NCBI GenBank assembly: GCA_012514775.1
Contig: JAAYZQ010000282.1
Coordinates: 1-15,409 of the forward strand
Reading direction: 5' to 3'
Length of the DNA stretch: 15,409 bases
Origin: Anaerolineaceae bacterium
GTDB taxonomy: Bacteria; Chloroflexota; Anaerolineae; JAAYZQ01
Shown one piece after another: positions 1-7,281 of this stretch. Made by a program: the position numbers and the translations under genes. The stretch's first letter is position 1; the number at the start of each line of letters is the position of its first letter. Below the pieces are notes generated by a model. The model ran no database searches and was not told where the DNA came from. It saw only the letters and a program-made list of their open reading frames with translations.

Positions 1-1007
1 AGGAGGCGGCCGTTGTCGGCGTGGTGGACCGCCAGAGCGCGCCGCTGCTCCTCCACGAGGGGGCGGTCTACATGCACGGCGGCGAGGCCTACCTGGTGCG
101 CGAGCTGGACTGGGAGGGGCGCATGGCTCGCGTCGAGCCGGCCCAGGTGGGCTACTACACCCAGGCCAGCGCGTCGGTCACCGTCGAGGTGATGGAGGTG
201 CTGGAGGAAGAGGCGGGGCCGGCGACGCAAAAGGCCCGGGGCACCGTGCGCATCCTGTCGCGGCCCACGTCGTACATGAAGGTGCGCCTCTACACCCACG
301 AGATCTTGGGCTGGGGCGAGATCGACCCCGAGCGCGTCCCCGAGCAAGAGATGGAGACGACGGCCTACTGGTTCAACGTCCTGCCCGAAACGGCGGCCCT
401 GCTGGAGCAGGAGGGGCTGATCAACATGGCCCGCGACGATCGGGGGCCCAACTGGGAGCAGCAGCGCAACCAGGCCCGGGATCGCGACGGGCACCGCTGC
501 CGCCACTGCGGCGCCCCCGAGCGCCCCGGCCGCGGCCACGACGTGCACCACGTCCAGCCCTTCCGCACCTTTGGCTACCGGCGGGGCGAGAACGAACGCT
601 ACCTGGAGGCCAACCGCCTGGAAAACCTGGTGACCCTCTGCCGCTCGTGCCACCGCCGGGTAGAGGTGGACCGGCTGGTGTTCGGCACCCTGAGTGCCCT
701 GGCCCACGTGGTGGGCCACATCGCGCCCCTGTACCTGATGTGCGATCCGCGGGATATTGGCGTGGTGAGCGAGGTCAAGTCGTCGCTGACGGGGCTGCCG
801 ACCTGCACGATCTATGACAACGCGCCCGGGGGGCTGGGCTTTAGCGAAGAGCTGTACAAGCTGCATGGCACGCTGCTGGCCGGGGCGCGCGAGCTGGTGG
901 CCGCCTGCCGCTGCCCGCGGGGCTGCCCGTCCTGTGTCGGCCCGGTGGCCGAGGTGGGCGAAGACGCGAAGGCGAACTGCCTGCGCCTGCTGGAGTTGAT
1001 CCTGTAG
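1..1007 (+). CDS. DUF1998 (MrfA/Hrq1-like) DEAD/DEAH helicase with embedded HNH motif, C-terminal part
   Basis: The reading frame is open from base 3 to the TAG at 1005-1007, so the gene starts upstream of the window; the GTG codons at 21 and 24 lie inside a continuing domain and are not the start. The first ~120 residues look like the beta-rich region after the helicase core of the MrfA/Hrq1 family (GAVYMHGGEAYLV, then a VGYYTQ-type strand). Bases 498-653 encode a complete HNH zinc motif: CxxC at 498-509, D-x-HH at 540-551, Asn at 624, CxxCH at 639-653. DUF1998 follows, with CDPRDIGVVSEV, GLPTCTIYDNAPGGLGF and a four-cysteine zinc site (Cys codons at 906, 912, 924, 933). Known DUF1998 helicases such as B. 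subtilis MrfA act in repair of crosslinked DNA. The motor domains are not in the window, so helicase activity is inferred from the C-terminal domain. Function of the HNH part is unknown. Confidence 0.85.
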   Translation, partial: EAAVVGVVDRQSAPLLLHEGAVYMHGGEAYLVRELDWEGRMARVEPAQVGYYTQASASVTVEVMEVLEEEAGPATQKARGTVRILSRPTSYMKVRLYTHEILGWGEIDPERVPEQEMETTAYWFNVLPETAALLEQEGLINMARDDRGPNWEQQRNQARDRDGHRCRHCGAPERPGRGHDVHHVQPFRTFGYRRGENERYLEANRLENLVTLCRSCHRRVEVDRLVFGTLSALAHVVGHIAPLYLMCDPRDIGVVSEVKSSLTGLPTCTIYDNAPGGLGFSEELYKLHGTLLAGARELVAACRCPRGCPSCVGPVAEVGEDAKANCLRLLELIL

Positions 1008-1045
1008 GGGCGCGGGGCCCTGCGCACGGCCGCGCGCCCCTACAG
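1002..1045. repeat. Perfect 13-bp inverted repeat, REP-like element or bidirectional terminator
   Basis: The arms at 1002-1014 (CTGTAGGGGCGCG) and 1033-1045 are exact reverse complements around an 18-base GC-rich loop. The left arm includes the helicase stop codon. The element fills most of the 58-base gap between two convergent genes, so it could end transcription from both sides, although neither side has a T-run. The GTAGGGGCG...CGCCCCTAC pattern resembles dispersed REP-type palindromes known from many bacterial genomes. No second copy was found in this window, so repeat status is inference. Confidence 0.6.
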
Positions 1046-1065
1046 ATGTGATCCGCGCCCGGGGC

Positions 1066-2373
1066 CTATTGGCCGGTGGGCGTGGGCGTCGGCGTCGCCA
1101 GCGGGATGACGGTCACGTCCGCCCGGGGCGTTGCCGTCGCCGCTGGCGTCGCGGTTCCGGTCGGGCCGGCCATGGGCGTCATGGTCGCCAGGCCCGGGGC
1201 CGCCGTGGCCCCTTCATCCGGCGCTTCCGCCTCCGACAGCAGCTCCCTCAGCCCGGTCAAGAAGCCGTCAAAGCGCGTGACGGCCTCCTGGGCTTCGGCC
1301 AGCTCGTCCGACATGGTGCCCAGGCGCGCCTCGACGTCGCCGATCTGGCTGCCGAGGGTCGTCACCGTCTCCTCGACGTTCACCATGTCGTCGCTCAGCC
1401 CGGCGAGGGTGCCCTGCATGTCCTCCAGCCTTCGCGTCGCGGCGGTGATGTCGTTGCTTAGGGTGTCGACCGAGCTTCCCAGGTCGCGGATCTCGCCCTG
1501 GGCCTGTTCCACGTCGCCGGCCAGGCCCTCGACGCCCATCATGCGCTCCTCGACGCCGCCCATCTGGGAGCGAATGGCCTCCATGTCGCCCTCCAGGCGA
1601 AAGACCTCGCCCTGCAGGCTGCGCTCCGCGGCCCGCTGCACGTCGAGGGTGCCGTTGAGGAGCCAGACCACCAGGAGCGCCAGCAATGCGCCGGCGAGGG
1701 CGCTCAGTAGGCCGACCAGCAGCAGCGAGCCCCAGCCAAGGCCCCGGCGCGGCGGGGGCGCCGCCCCTCCCACCGGCCTAGACGGCGGCGGTGGTGGCGG
1801 CGGGGGTGCCTCCTCGGCCCGCAGCGCCTCGTCGACGACCACGGCTTCTTCGTCCTCGGCCAGCTCGGGCGGCGCCTCCTCAAAGGCCGGAGGCTCTTCG
1901 AAGGCCGGCGGCTCTTCCTCCAGCGACTCCTCCTCGAGGTAGGGCGATGGCTCGTCGTAGACGCCGGTGGCCTCCGCGGGCAGGATCTGGCCCTCTTCGA
2001 CCACGTACTCTTCCGGCTCCTCGCCACCGGCGGTGACGCGGTCGGCAAAGCGCTCGTAGAGGTCGAGGGAAATGCCGGGCACGTGGGTGACCTCGGCGGC
2101 CTCCCGGAAGCCGCCCACGGCATCGCGATAGGCCACGATCTCGGCCGCGAGCTTGGGCCCGATGCCGGGCAGCGCCTCGAGTTCTTGCTCCGAGGCGGTG
2201 TTGAGGTCCAGCCGGTGCTCCGCGGTCCACGTCTCCTCAAAGTCGGGCTCGTAGCCGGTGTTGGTCTCTACCGACTCGTAGATGGCCGCCTTGGCATCGT
2301 CCTCCGCTTCCAGGGCTTCTTCCGATCCCGGGCTCTCCAAACTCTCCAGTTCACGATCTCGATCCTCGGCCAT
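1066..2373 (-). CDS. Single-pass membrane protein with N-terminal helix-hairpin-helix domain and external coiled coil
   Basis: 435 residues. Residues 1-54 are very acidic. Residues ~55-115 form a ComEA-type HhH domain (LDLNTASEQELEALPGIGPK, a second hairpin around VTHVPGIS). Residues 120-190 are Glu-rich, including a duplicated EEPPAF unit, followed by a Pro run at 190-197. One membrane segment lies at ~214-239, preceded by Arg209-Arg210. Residues ~245-385 look like a coiled coil, and the tail is Thr/Pro/Ala-rich. The positive residues before the membrane segment place the HhH domain in the cytoplasm and the coiled coil outside. The ATG at 2373 has a clear AAAGGAGA ribosome site about 6 bases upstream. 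The gene starts 34 bases after the UPF0182 stop and is probably co-transcribed with it. HhH domains usually bind DNA non-specifically; a DNA-tethering role is speculation. The function is not known. Confidence 0.85.
   Translation of the reverse strand: MAEDRDRELESLESPGSEEALEAEDDAKAAIYESVETNTGYEPDFEETWTAEHRLDLNTASEQELEALPGIGPKLAAEIVAYRDAVGGFREAAEVTHVPGISLDLYERFADRVTAGGEEPEEYVVEEGQILPAEATGVYDEPSPYLEEESLEEEPPAFEEPPAFEEAPPELAEDEEAVVVDEALRAEEAPPPPPPPPSRPVGGAAPPPRRGLGWGSLLLVGLLSALAGALLALLVVWLLNGTLDVQRAAERSLQGEVFRLEGDMEAIRSQMGGVEERMMGVEGLAGDVEQAQGEIRDLGSSVDTLSNDITAATRRLEDMQGTLAGLSDDMVNVEETVTTLGSQIGDVEARLGTMSDELAEAQEAVTRFDGFLTGLRELLSEAEAPDEGATAAPGLATMTPMAGPTGTATPAATATPRADVTVIPLATPTPTPTGQ
1883..1918 (-). 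repeat. Two tandem 18-bp units inside the HhH membrane protein gene
   Basis: Units 1883-1900 and 1901-1918 match at 16 of 18 positions and encode the doubled EEPPAF stretch of the acidic linker. This is in-frame coding duplication within a low-complexity linker, not a mobile element. Confidence 0.7.
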
Positions 2374-2407
2374 ACCAGTCTCCTTTCAAGTCAGGCTCAA
2401 GGTGTAC

Positions 2408-5200
2408 TCACTGTTGGGTGGCGGATACAAGGGCTTCCAGCGCCTGCTCCAGGGCTTCCATCTCTTCGCCGTGGCATACCCAGTCGCCCTGCTGCAGGCA
2501 CTCCTGGGCGGCCCGGTAGTGGGCGTCCGCCTGGCGCACCAGATCGGCCACGTCGCCTTCAAGAGCCTCGCCGCCGGGTACCGGTGGCGGCTGCTCGCCT
2601 TCGGCCGTGCCTTCCTCGGGGGGCGCGGCACCCATGACGCGGGCCAGGCCGGCGCCCAGCGTCTCTTCCATGGCAATGCGGTTGCCATAGACGACGATCA
2701 CCCGCCGCAGCTCGGGCAGTTGGCTCGTCTCGGCCTGGAGATAGAGGGGCTCGACGTACAGGATGCTGTTTTCCACGGGGATGACCAGGAGATTGCCCCG
2801 GATAACCTGGCTGCCCTGCTGGTTCCAGAGGGCCAGTTGCTGGCTGATCTGTGGGTCCTGGTTGATTCGCGACTCGACCTGCATGGGCCCAAAGATGAGC
2901 CGCTGCTTGGGAAAGTTATAGACGCCCAGCTCGCCGTAGGCCTCGCCGTCGTTGCGCGCATACATCCAGGCGATCATGTTCTGGCGGTTCGACGGCGTGA
3001 AGGGCAGCATGAGCACGAACTCGGGCTCGGTTTCGCCAGGCAGCTTCATGATGACATAATACGGCTCGACGAGGACCTGCTCGCCGGCCGCAATCTCCTG
3101 TGGCCAGTTCCAGAGGTCCTCCTGGTTGTAAAACACCTGGGGATCGACCATGTGAAAGGTCTGCAGCATGGTGGCCTGGATGCGAAACAGCCCTTCGGGA
3201 TAGCGCCAGTGTTCCCTCAAGCCCGGGGGCATCTCGTCCACGGGCCGGAAGAGGTTGGGAAAGATGGCGGCGTAGGCGGCGGCGACGGGGTCGGAGGGAT
3301 CGACCAGGTAAAAGGTCACGGCGCCGGTGTAGGCATCGACGGTGACCTTGGCCGCGTTGCGGATATAGTTGAGGCGGCCGTAGGCGGTGTTGACGGGCTC
3401 GGAGTAGGGGTACCGGCTGCTCGTGGTGTAGGCATCCAGTACCCAGATCAATCGCCCGTCGAGGATGACCGAGTAGGGATCGGGGTCGTAGCGCAGGAAG
3501 GGGGCCAGGGTCCGCACCCGCTCGTCGATGGCCCGCCGCCAGAGGAGCTGGCTGTCAGAGTTGATGGCGCTGCTCAACAGGAACTGGTTGCTGCCCAGGC
3601 GCAGGGCATAGGACAGGCGCTTCAGGGGCGAGTTGAGGACGACGCCCCCCGAACCCTCGTAGCTGGTGTAGACGTTCTCGTCGCCGGCCGGATAGTCCAG
3701 CTCCTGGACGTCGGTGTTCACCACGACGTAATCGTTGGTCAGCTCGCCGTAATAGATCTCGTAGCGGGGCAGGGCCAGCTCGGGATAGCTGGCCTGGGGC
3801 GGAATGTCCCGCAGCCACAGGTCGGGCAGGCCCTCTTCGACCACCTGGTTCACAGGGCTGACCACGGCGCCGAGGCCATGGGTGTAGACGAGGTGGCGGT
3901 TCACCCAGGTCTGGGCCGTGTCGGGGAGCTGTTCCGTGGCCAGCTCCCGCGTGGTGAGCATCACCTGGCGATAGTCGCCGGCCACGTGGTAGCGGTCCAC
4001 GTCCACGTCGGTGAAGGCATAGTACAGGCGGATCTGTTGTAGCTGGCTGTAGGTGCGCAGCAGCGGCCGGTAGTCCCACAGGCGGATGTTGCTGATCGTC
4101 TCGGCCTCGGCGTCCAGGTCGATGGGCACCGCCTCGGTCACCACGTCATAGTCAGCCGCGACGGCGTCGTCCACCCCGTAGGCAGCCCGCGTGAGCTGGA
4201 TGGTGTGGGCGATGTATTCCCGCTCGCGGGCCAGCTCGTTGGGGATGACGACCGCCCGCTGGACCAGGCTGGGGATGGCGCTGCCGCCCAGGAAGGCGGT
4301 CGCCAGCCACACGGCGACGACGGCGTAGGGCAGCCATCGCACCCGGACCCAGATGCTGGCCAGCAGGACCAGGGCGCCGGCGAGGACGATGGCGGTCACC
4401 ACGTAGTAGACGGGCAGGCGGATCTGCGCGTCGACGTAGCCGGCGCCATAGGCCGCACCGCCGGTGCTGTAGAGCAGGTCGGGGATGTCGAGCTGATAGC
4501 CCCAGGCAAAGAGGCCCAGGGCCAGCGCGCCGAGGACCAGCAGGTGGCGGTCGGCGCGGGGCGGCAGGCGCAGCCAGGGGCCGCGGGCGCCCACGATCTC
4601 GACCTGGGCATTCAGCCTCTGGGCCGAGTAGCTGCCCAGGTACACAAGGGCCGCGCCGGCCAGGGCGACGAGGATCAGCCACAGGAACCAGCCCTGGAGG
4701 AAATTTAGCCAGGGAAGCCGGAAGATGTAAAAGCCGATGTCGCGCCCCAGGATAGGGTCCGCCTGGCCGAAGGAACCGCCATTCAGGCTCAGGAGGGCCG
4801 TCAGCCAGGAGGCCCGCGCGGGCAGCGCGAACAGGAGCCCGACGATGGCGGCCAGCACGGCCAGGACGGTGTCGGCCGTGCGCCCGCCCAGGACTCGGGT
4901 GGTGGGCGTGGCATACATCTGGGAGCGGTAGCGCTGCTGGTGCAGCCAGGGAATGCTCATCTGGCCCCGGCCGCCCACCGAACGGGCCAGCAGCCAGTTC
5001 GCCGCCAGGATGGCGGCCGCCACCAGCCAGGCGATGACGAACAGGAGCCATTCGGCCAGGATCCGCCGCCAGAGCAGCGAGGCCAGGCCCAGGGCGTCGA
5101 ACCAGGCCCAGTCGGTATAAAAGTCGAGGAGCGAGTAGCCCACCACCAGGACGGCGGCGAGGAGGATCAGGATCAGAGTGCAGCCTCTATTGCGAAACAT
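2408..5200 (-). CDS. UPF0182 family (COG1615) large membrane protein
   Basis: 930 residues, the usual size for the family. Seven membrane segments are visible in the first third: about residues 7-25, 48-71, 108-127, 167-189, 218-236, 263-284 and 289-310. A large soluble domain of some 600 residues follows, probably outside the cell. Family-like stretches are DPILGRDIGFYIFRLPW (~148-164), WDYRPLLRTYSQLQQIRLYY, FTDVDVDRY, VYTHGLGAVVSPVNQV and EIYYGE. The tail carries the family's closing helix pair (QGDW...GEEMEALEQALE). UPF0182 proteins have no established biochemical role. The ATG at 5200 has GAGGAGAG about 7 bases upstream and lies inside the end of the preceding 76-residue gene (14-base overlap), which suggests translational coupling. 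Identification of the family is firm; no function is proposed. Confidence 0.93.
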   Translation of the reverse strand: MFRNRGCTLILILLAAVLVVGYSLLDFYTDWAWFDALGLASLLWRRILAEWLLFVIAWLVAAAILAANWLLARSVGGRGQMSIPWLHQQRYRSQMYATPTTRVLGGRTADTVLAVLAAIVGLLFALPARASWLTALLSLNGGSFGQADPILGRDIGFYIFRLPWLNFLQGWFLWLILVALAGAALVYLGSYSAQRLNAQVEIVGARGPWLRLPPRADRHLLVLGALALGLFAWGYQLDIPDLLYSTGGAAYGAGYVDAQIRLPVYYVVTAIVLAGALVLLASIWVRVRWLPYAVVAVWLATAFLGGSAIPSLVQRAVVIPNELAREREYIAHTIQLTRAAYGVDDAVAADYDVVTEAVPIDLDAEAETISNIRLWDYRPLLRTYSQLQQIRLYYAFTDVDVDRYHVAGDYRQVMLTTRELATEQLPDTAQTWVNRHLVYTHGLGAVVSPVNQVVEEGLPDLWLRDIPPQASYPELALPRYEIYYGELTNDYVVVNTDVQELDYPAGDENVYTSYEGSGGVVLNSPLKRLSYALRLGSNQFLLSSAINSDSQLLWRRAIDERVRTLAPFLRYDPDPYSVILDGRLIWVLDAYTTSSRYPYSEPVNTAYGRLNYIRNAAKVTVDAYTGAVTFYLVDPSDPVAAAYAAIFPNLFRPVDEMPPGLREHWRYPEGLFRIQATMLQTFHMVDPQVFYNQEDLWNWPQEIAAGEQVLVEPYYVIMKLPGETEPEFVLMLPFTPSNRQNMIAWMYARNDGEAYGELGVYNFPKQRLIFGPMQVESRINQDPQISQQLALWNQQGSQVIRGNLLVIPVENSILYVEPLYLQAETSQLPELRRVIVVYGNRIAMEETLGAGLARVMGAAPPEEGTAEGEQPPPVPGGEALEGDVADLVRQADAHYRAAQECLQQGDWVCHGEEMEALEQALEALVSATQQ

Positions 5201-5417
5201 TGGTGCTCTCCTCTCGGCCCTCGTCGGGGCCCGCGCCTTTCTGGCCGCCTTCCCGGTTGTAGCGCCAGATGAGGCGCTTCAGGGCGTGCTCCATCCGCGG
5301 CGAGCGGGGCGCCCGCTCGCGGCTGGTGACCACCAGGCGCACGGCCTCGGCCATGCGCCTGGCGCGCCCGGCTTGCCCTCGCTCTTCGGAGCCCGCGGGT
5401 GCCGGTTCGCCGCTCAT
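5187..5417 (-). CDS. Small basic protein of unknown function (76 aa), between DUF1992 and UPF0182 genes
   Basis: The ATG at 5415-5417 overlaps the TGA of the DUF1992 gene as ATGA, and the TAG at 5187-5189 lies 14 bases inside the UPF0182 gene. Overlaps at both ends argue for a real, coupled gene rather than a chance frame. The protein starts MSGEPAPAG; its middle is rich in Arg and Lys (MAEAVRLVV, then MEHALKRLIWRYNRE, which could form an amphipathic helix), and the ends look disordered. It has no membrane segment and no recognised domain. A longer frame runs upstream to about 6083, but that part is antisense or out of frame to neighbouring genes and is not credible. A weak AGGGA ribosome site sits about 3 bases before the ATG. 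An internal start at the MAEAV methionine cannot be excluded. Confidence 0.6.
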   Translation of the reverse strand: MSGEPAPAGSEERGQAGRARRMAEAVRLVVTSRERAPRSPRMEHALKRLIWRYNREGGQKGAGPDEGREESTNVSQ

Positions 5418-5899
5418 GTTCCCTGGTCCGTGAGCTGTTCCAGCTCGCGCGCCGCGTCCAGCCGCGCCCTCTGGAACCGGGAGCTGGGCACCTTCAGGTT
5501 CAGCTCGTCGATGTCGGCGTTGATGGCCTTGACCTCGGCCTGGAAGGCGTCCACCGCGCGCTGCCAGCCGTCCTGCAGCCGGCATCGCTCCCCTTCGGCC
5601 CAGGCATCGGACCGCTGCGCCAGCCGCTCCAGGCTGGCCCGGTACCAGGCCCAGGAACGGGACAGCGCGGCCCGCGCCTGCTCCAGGTGGCCCCGGATGG
5701 CCTTGTCCAGCTCGATCCATTCGGGCGCGTAGCCGGCATCCCTCAGAATCTTGAACGCCATCTCGCGGTCGGACGCGTAGGGGTTGCCTTCCAGGTTCAG
5801 GGGCTTGCCCTTGCCCGGCAGGTTGTCGAAATCGCCGCGCTCCTGCGCGTCGCGAATCTGTTGGTCGATCCAGTTTTCCCAGTCTCGTTCCTTTGCCAC
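5414..5899 (-). CDS. DUF1992 protein (DnaJ homologue subfamily C member 28 conserved domain)
   Basis: 161 residues. The N-terminus carries the DUF1992 signature: ENWIDQQIRDAQERGDFDNL followed by PGKGKPLNL (residues 8-35), NPYASDREMAFKILRDAGYAPEW (39-61) and a basic/acidic helix IELDKAIRGHL. The remainder (~70-158) is predicted to be long helices. The domain occurs in eukaryotic DNAJC28 and in many bacterial proteins without a J domain, as here; its molecular role is unknown. The start is a GTG (GTG GCA AAG), with AGGAAA about 10 bases upstream; no better in-frame start was seen. It is the first gene of the four-gene minus-strand unit and overlaps the next gene by ATGA. It diverges from the phosphatase gene across 56 bases. 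Confidence 0.87.
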   Translation of the reverse strand: MAKERDWENWIDQQIRDAQERGDFDNLPGKGKPLNLEGNPYASDREMAFKILRDAGYAPEWIELDKAIRGHLEQARAALSRSWAWYRASLERLAQRSDAWAEGERCRLQDGWQRAVDAFQAEVKAINADIDELNLKVPSSRFQRARLDAARELEQLTDQGT

Positions 5900-5900
5900 C

Positions 5901-5929
5901 TTGACACTCGTTTCCTAGGGCGCTACAAT
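5901..5929 (+). promoter_or_regulatory. Near-consensus sigma-70 promoter for the tandem histidine phosphatase gene
   Basis: A perfect -35 box TTGACA (5901-5906), a 17-base spacer and TACAAT (5924-5929, five of six consensus bases). Transcription would start near 5936, giving a leader of about 20 bases that contains AGGAG (5944-5948), 7 bases before the ATG at 5956. The -35 box begins two bases from the divergent DUF1992 start codon, so polymerase bound here could affect that gene's expression. Confidence 0.8.
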
Positions 5930-5935
5930 AGCGCC
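5919..5935. promoter_or_regulatory. Palindrome over the -10 box, possible operator
   Basis: GGCGCTA (5919-5925) and TAGCGCC (5929-5935) are exact reverse complements around CAA, centred on the -10 box TACAAT. Because of the symmetry, the opposite strand reads TATTGT, a four-of-six -10 match facing the DUF1992 gene, but no matching -35 was found for that direction. It may be a repressor site or a symmetric bidirectional -10; the choice is unresolved. Confidence 0.4.
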
Positions 5936-5955
5936 ACCAAACCAGGAGATCCCAC

Positions 5956-7227
5956 ATGATCCGACTTATCGTCGTCCGCCACGGCCGCACCGCCCTCAAC
6001 ACGGGCGAAGGCATGGACGAGCGCTTTCGCGGCACCATCGACGCTCCCCTGGCCCCCGACGGCCTGGAGCAGGCCCGGGCCACGGGCCGCCGTCTGGCGG
6101 GCCGGCCCCTGACCGCCGTCTATAGCAGCCCGCTGTTGCGGGCGCGCAGCACCGCCGAGGCCATTGCCGGGCCCCACGGGCTGCCGGTGCGGGTCCTGCC
6201 CGGGCTGAGCTCCATGAGCTTTGGGCAATGGGCCGGCCTGAGCCACGCCGACGTGGCCCGCCGGTGGCCCGACGTCTATGCCGCCTGGCGCCGCGATCCC
6301 CTGGGCGTCCCCATCCCCGGCGGCGAGAGCGTCGCCGACCTGCGGGATCGGGCGCTGGCGACCGTCCGCGACGTCACCGCGCGCCACGCGCCGGGAGAGA
6401 CCCTCCTCGTCGTGACCCACCAGGCGGTCACCAGGCTCCTGGCCTGCGGGTTGGTGGACATGCCCACGACGGCCTACTGGCAGGTGCGCCAGGACCTGTG
6501 CAACCTGAGCACCTATCTCTACGATGTGGACAGCCGCCGCTTCAGCGTCGAGACCCTCAACGACACCTGCCACCTGGACCCGGAGCTGCCCCTCCACAGG
6601 GGCCCGGGCGTGCGCATCATCCTGGTGCGCCACGGCCAGACGGCCTGGAACCCGGGGGCCGGGCCGGAGCGCTTTCGGGGCCGGACCGACCTTCCCCTGG
6701 ACGCCACGGGTGAAGCGCAGGCGGAGCGCGTCGCCCGGCGGCTGGCCCCGGCCTCCATCGCGGCCATCTATGCCAGCCCACTGCAACGCGCCCGGCAGAC
6801 GGTTGCTCCCCTGGCCGCTCGCCTGGGCCTGCCCGTGCAGAGCCACCAGGGCCTGACCGATATCAATTATGGCCTCTGGCAGGGGTTGACGCACGCTGAG
6901 GCGGCGACAGCCTATCCCGAACTGCACAGGCTATGGCGCACCAGGCCGGACCAGGTTCGCTTCCCCGATGGAGAAAGCCTGGCCGACGTGAGAGACCGGC
7001 TCCGCACTCTCCTTGGCCAACTAGCCGAGGTCCACCCTGGACAGACCGTCGTCCTGGTGGGGCACCAAATTGTCAACAAGGTCCTGGCTTGCACTCTCCT
7101 GGACCTCGAACTGGACCAGATCGGACGCATCGGCCAGGAACCCGCGGCTTTCAACGTCTTTGTGCGGCAGAGCGACCGCTGGGACGTGCTGCGCCTCAAC
7201 GATTGCTGCCACCTGGCCGGCTTGTAG
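5956..7227 (+). CDS. Tandem-domain histidine phosphatase (phosphoglycerate mutase-like)
   Basis: 423 residues made of two full histidine-phosphatase domains, ~1-205 and ~216-423, which align along their whole length. Domain 1 has VVRHGRT (His9), FRG, YSSPLLRARSTAE, PGGESVADLRDR and VVTHQAV (His155). Domain 2 has LVRHGQT (His226), RFRG, YASPLQRARQT, DGESLADVRDR and VGHQIV (His370). Both end in a matching VETLNDTCHL/VLRLNDCCHL segment, which shows internal duplication. At the position of the general acid (Glu in dPGM and ribazole phosphatases), domain 1 has Ser86 and domain 2 has Asp302, so domain 1 may be weakened or specialised. The substrate cannot be told from sequence; related single-domain proteins hydrolyse small phosphates. 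The ATG at 5956 has AGGAG 7 bases upstream and a strong promoter. No signal peptide is seen, so it is cytoplasmic. Confidence 0.92.
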   Translation: MIRLIVVRHGRTALNTGEGMDERFRGTIDAPLAPDGLEQARATGRRLAGRPLTAVYSSPLLRARSTAEAIAGPHGLPVRVLPGLSSMSFGQWAGLSHADVARRWPDVYAAWRRDPLGVPIPGGESVADLRDRALATVRDVTARHAPGETLLVVTHQAVTRLLACGLVDMPTTAYWQVRQDLCNLSTYLYDVDSRRFSVETLNDTCHLDPELPLHRGPGVRIILVRHGQTAWNPGAGPERFRGRTDLPLDATGEAQAERVARRLAPASIAAIYASPLQRARQTVAPLAARLGLPVQSHQGLTDINYGLWQGLTHAEAATAYPELHRLWRTRPDQVRFPDGESLADVRDRLRTLLGQLAEVHPGQTVVLVGHQIVNKVLACTLLDLELDQIGRIGQEPAAFNVFVRQSDRWDVLRLNDCCHLAGL

Positions 7228-7276
7228 CCAGCGCTCGTGCTCGTATAACGGGAGGGGCAGGGCGTGCTGGCTGCCC
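7226..7276. terminator. Weak nested hairpins between convergent genes
   Basis: The 54-base gap between the phosphatase stop and the LysM gene stop holds AGCCAGC (7226-7232) with GCTGGCT (7266-7272), and GGGCAG (7255-7260) with CTGCCC (7271-7276). The two stems are mutually exclusive. Neither is followed by a T-run, so a role as terminator is only suggested by position. Confidence 0.25.
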
Positions 7277-7281
7277 GGCCC

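Noticed and set aside
1076..1180. GGCGTC-type short repeats that look like a minisatellite, also in 7680-7760
   Set aside because: They encode Thr/Pro/Ala-rich linkers of two membrane proteins and are explained by low-complexity protein sequence.
2282..4042. A 586-codon open frame on the plus strand inside the UPF0182 gene
   Set aside because: Antisense shadow of a firmly identified gene; the composition (Gly, His, Val, Asp rich) is typical of such shadows and it shows no domain.
5418..6083. Upstream extension of the 76-residue gene to give a 298-residue protein
   Set aside because: It would run out of frame through DUF1992 and antisense through the phosphatase start and its promoter; the ATGA start at 5417 explains the gene better.
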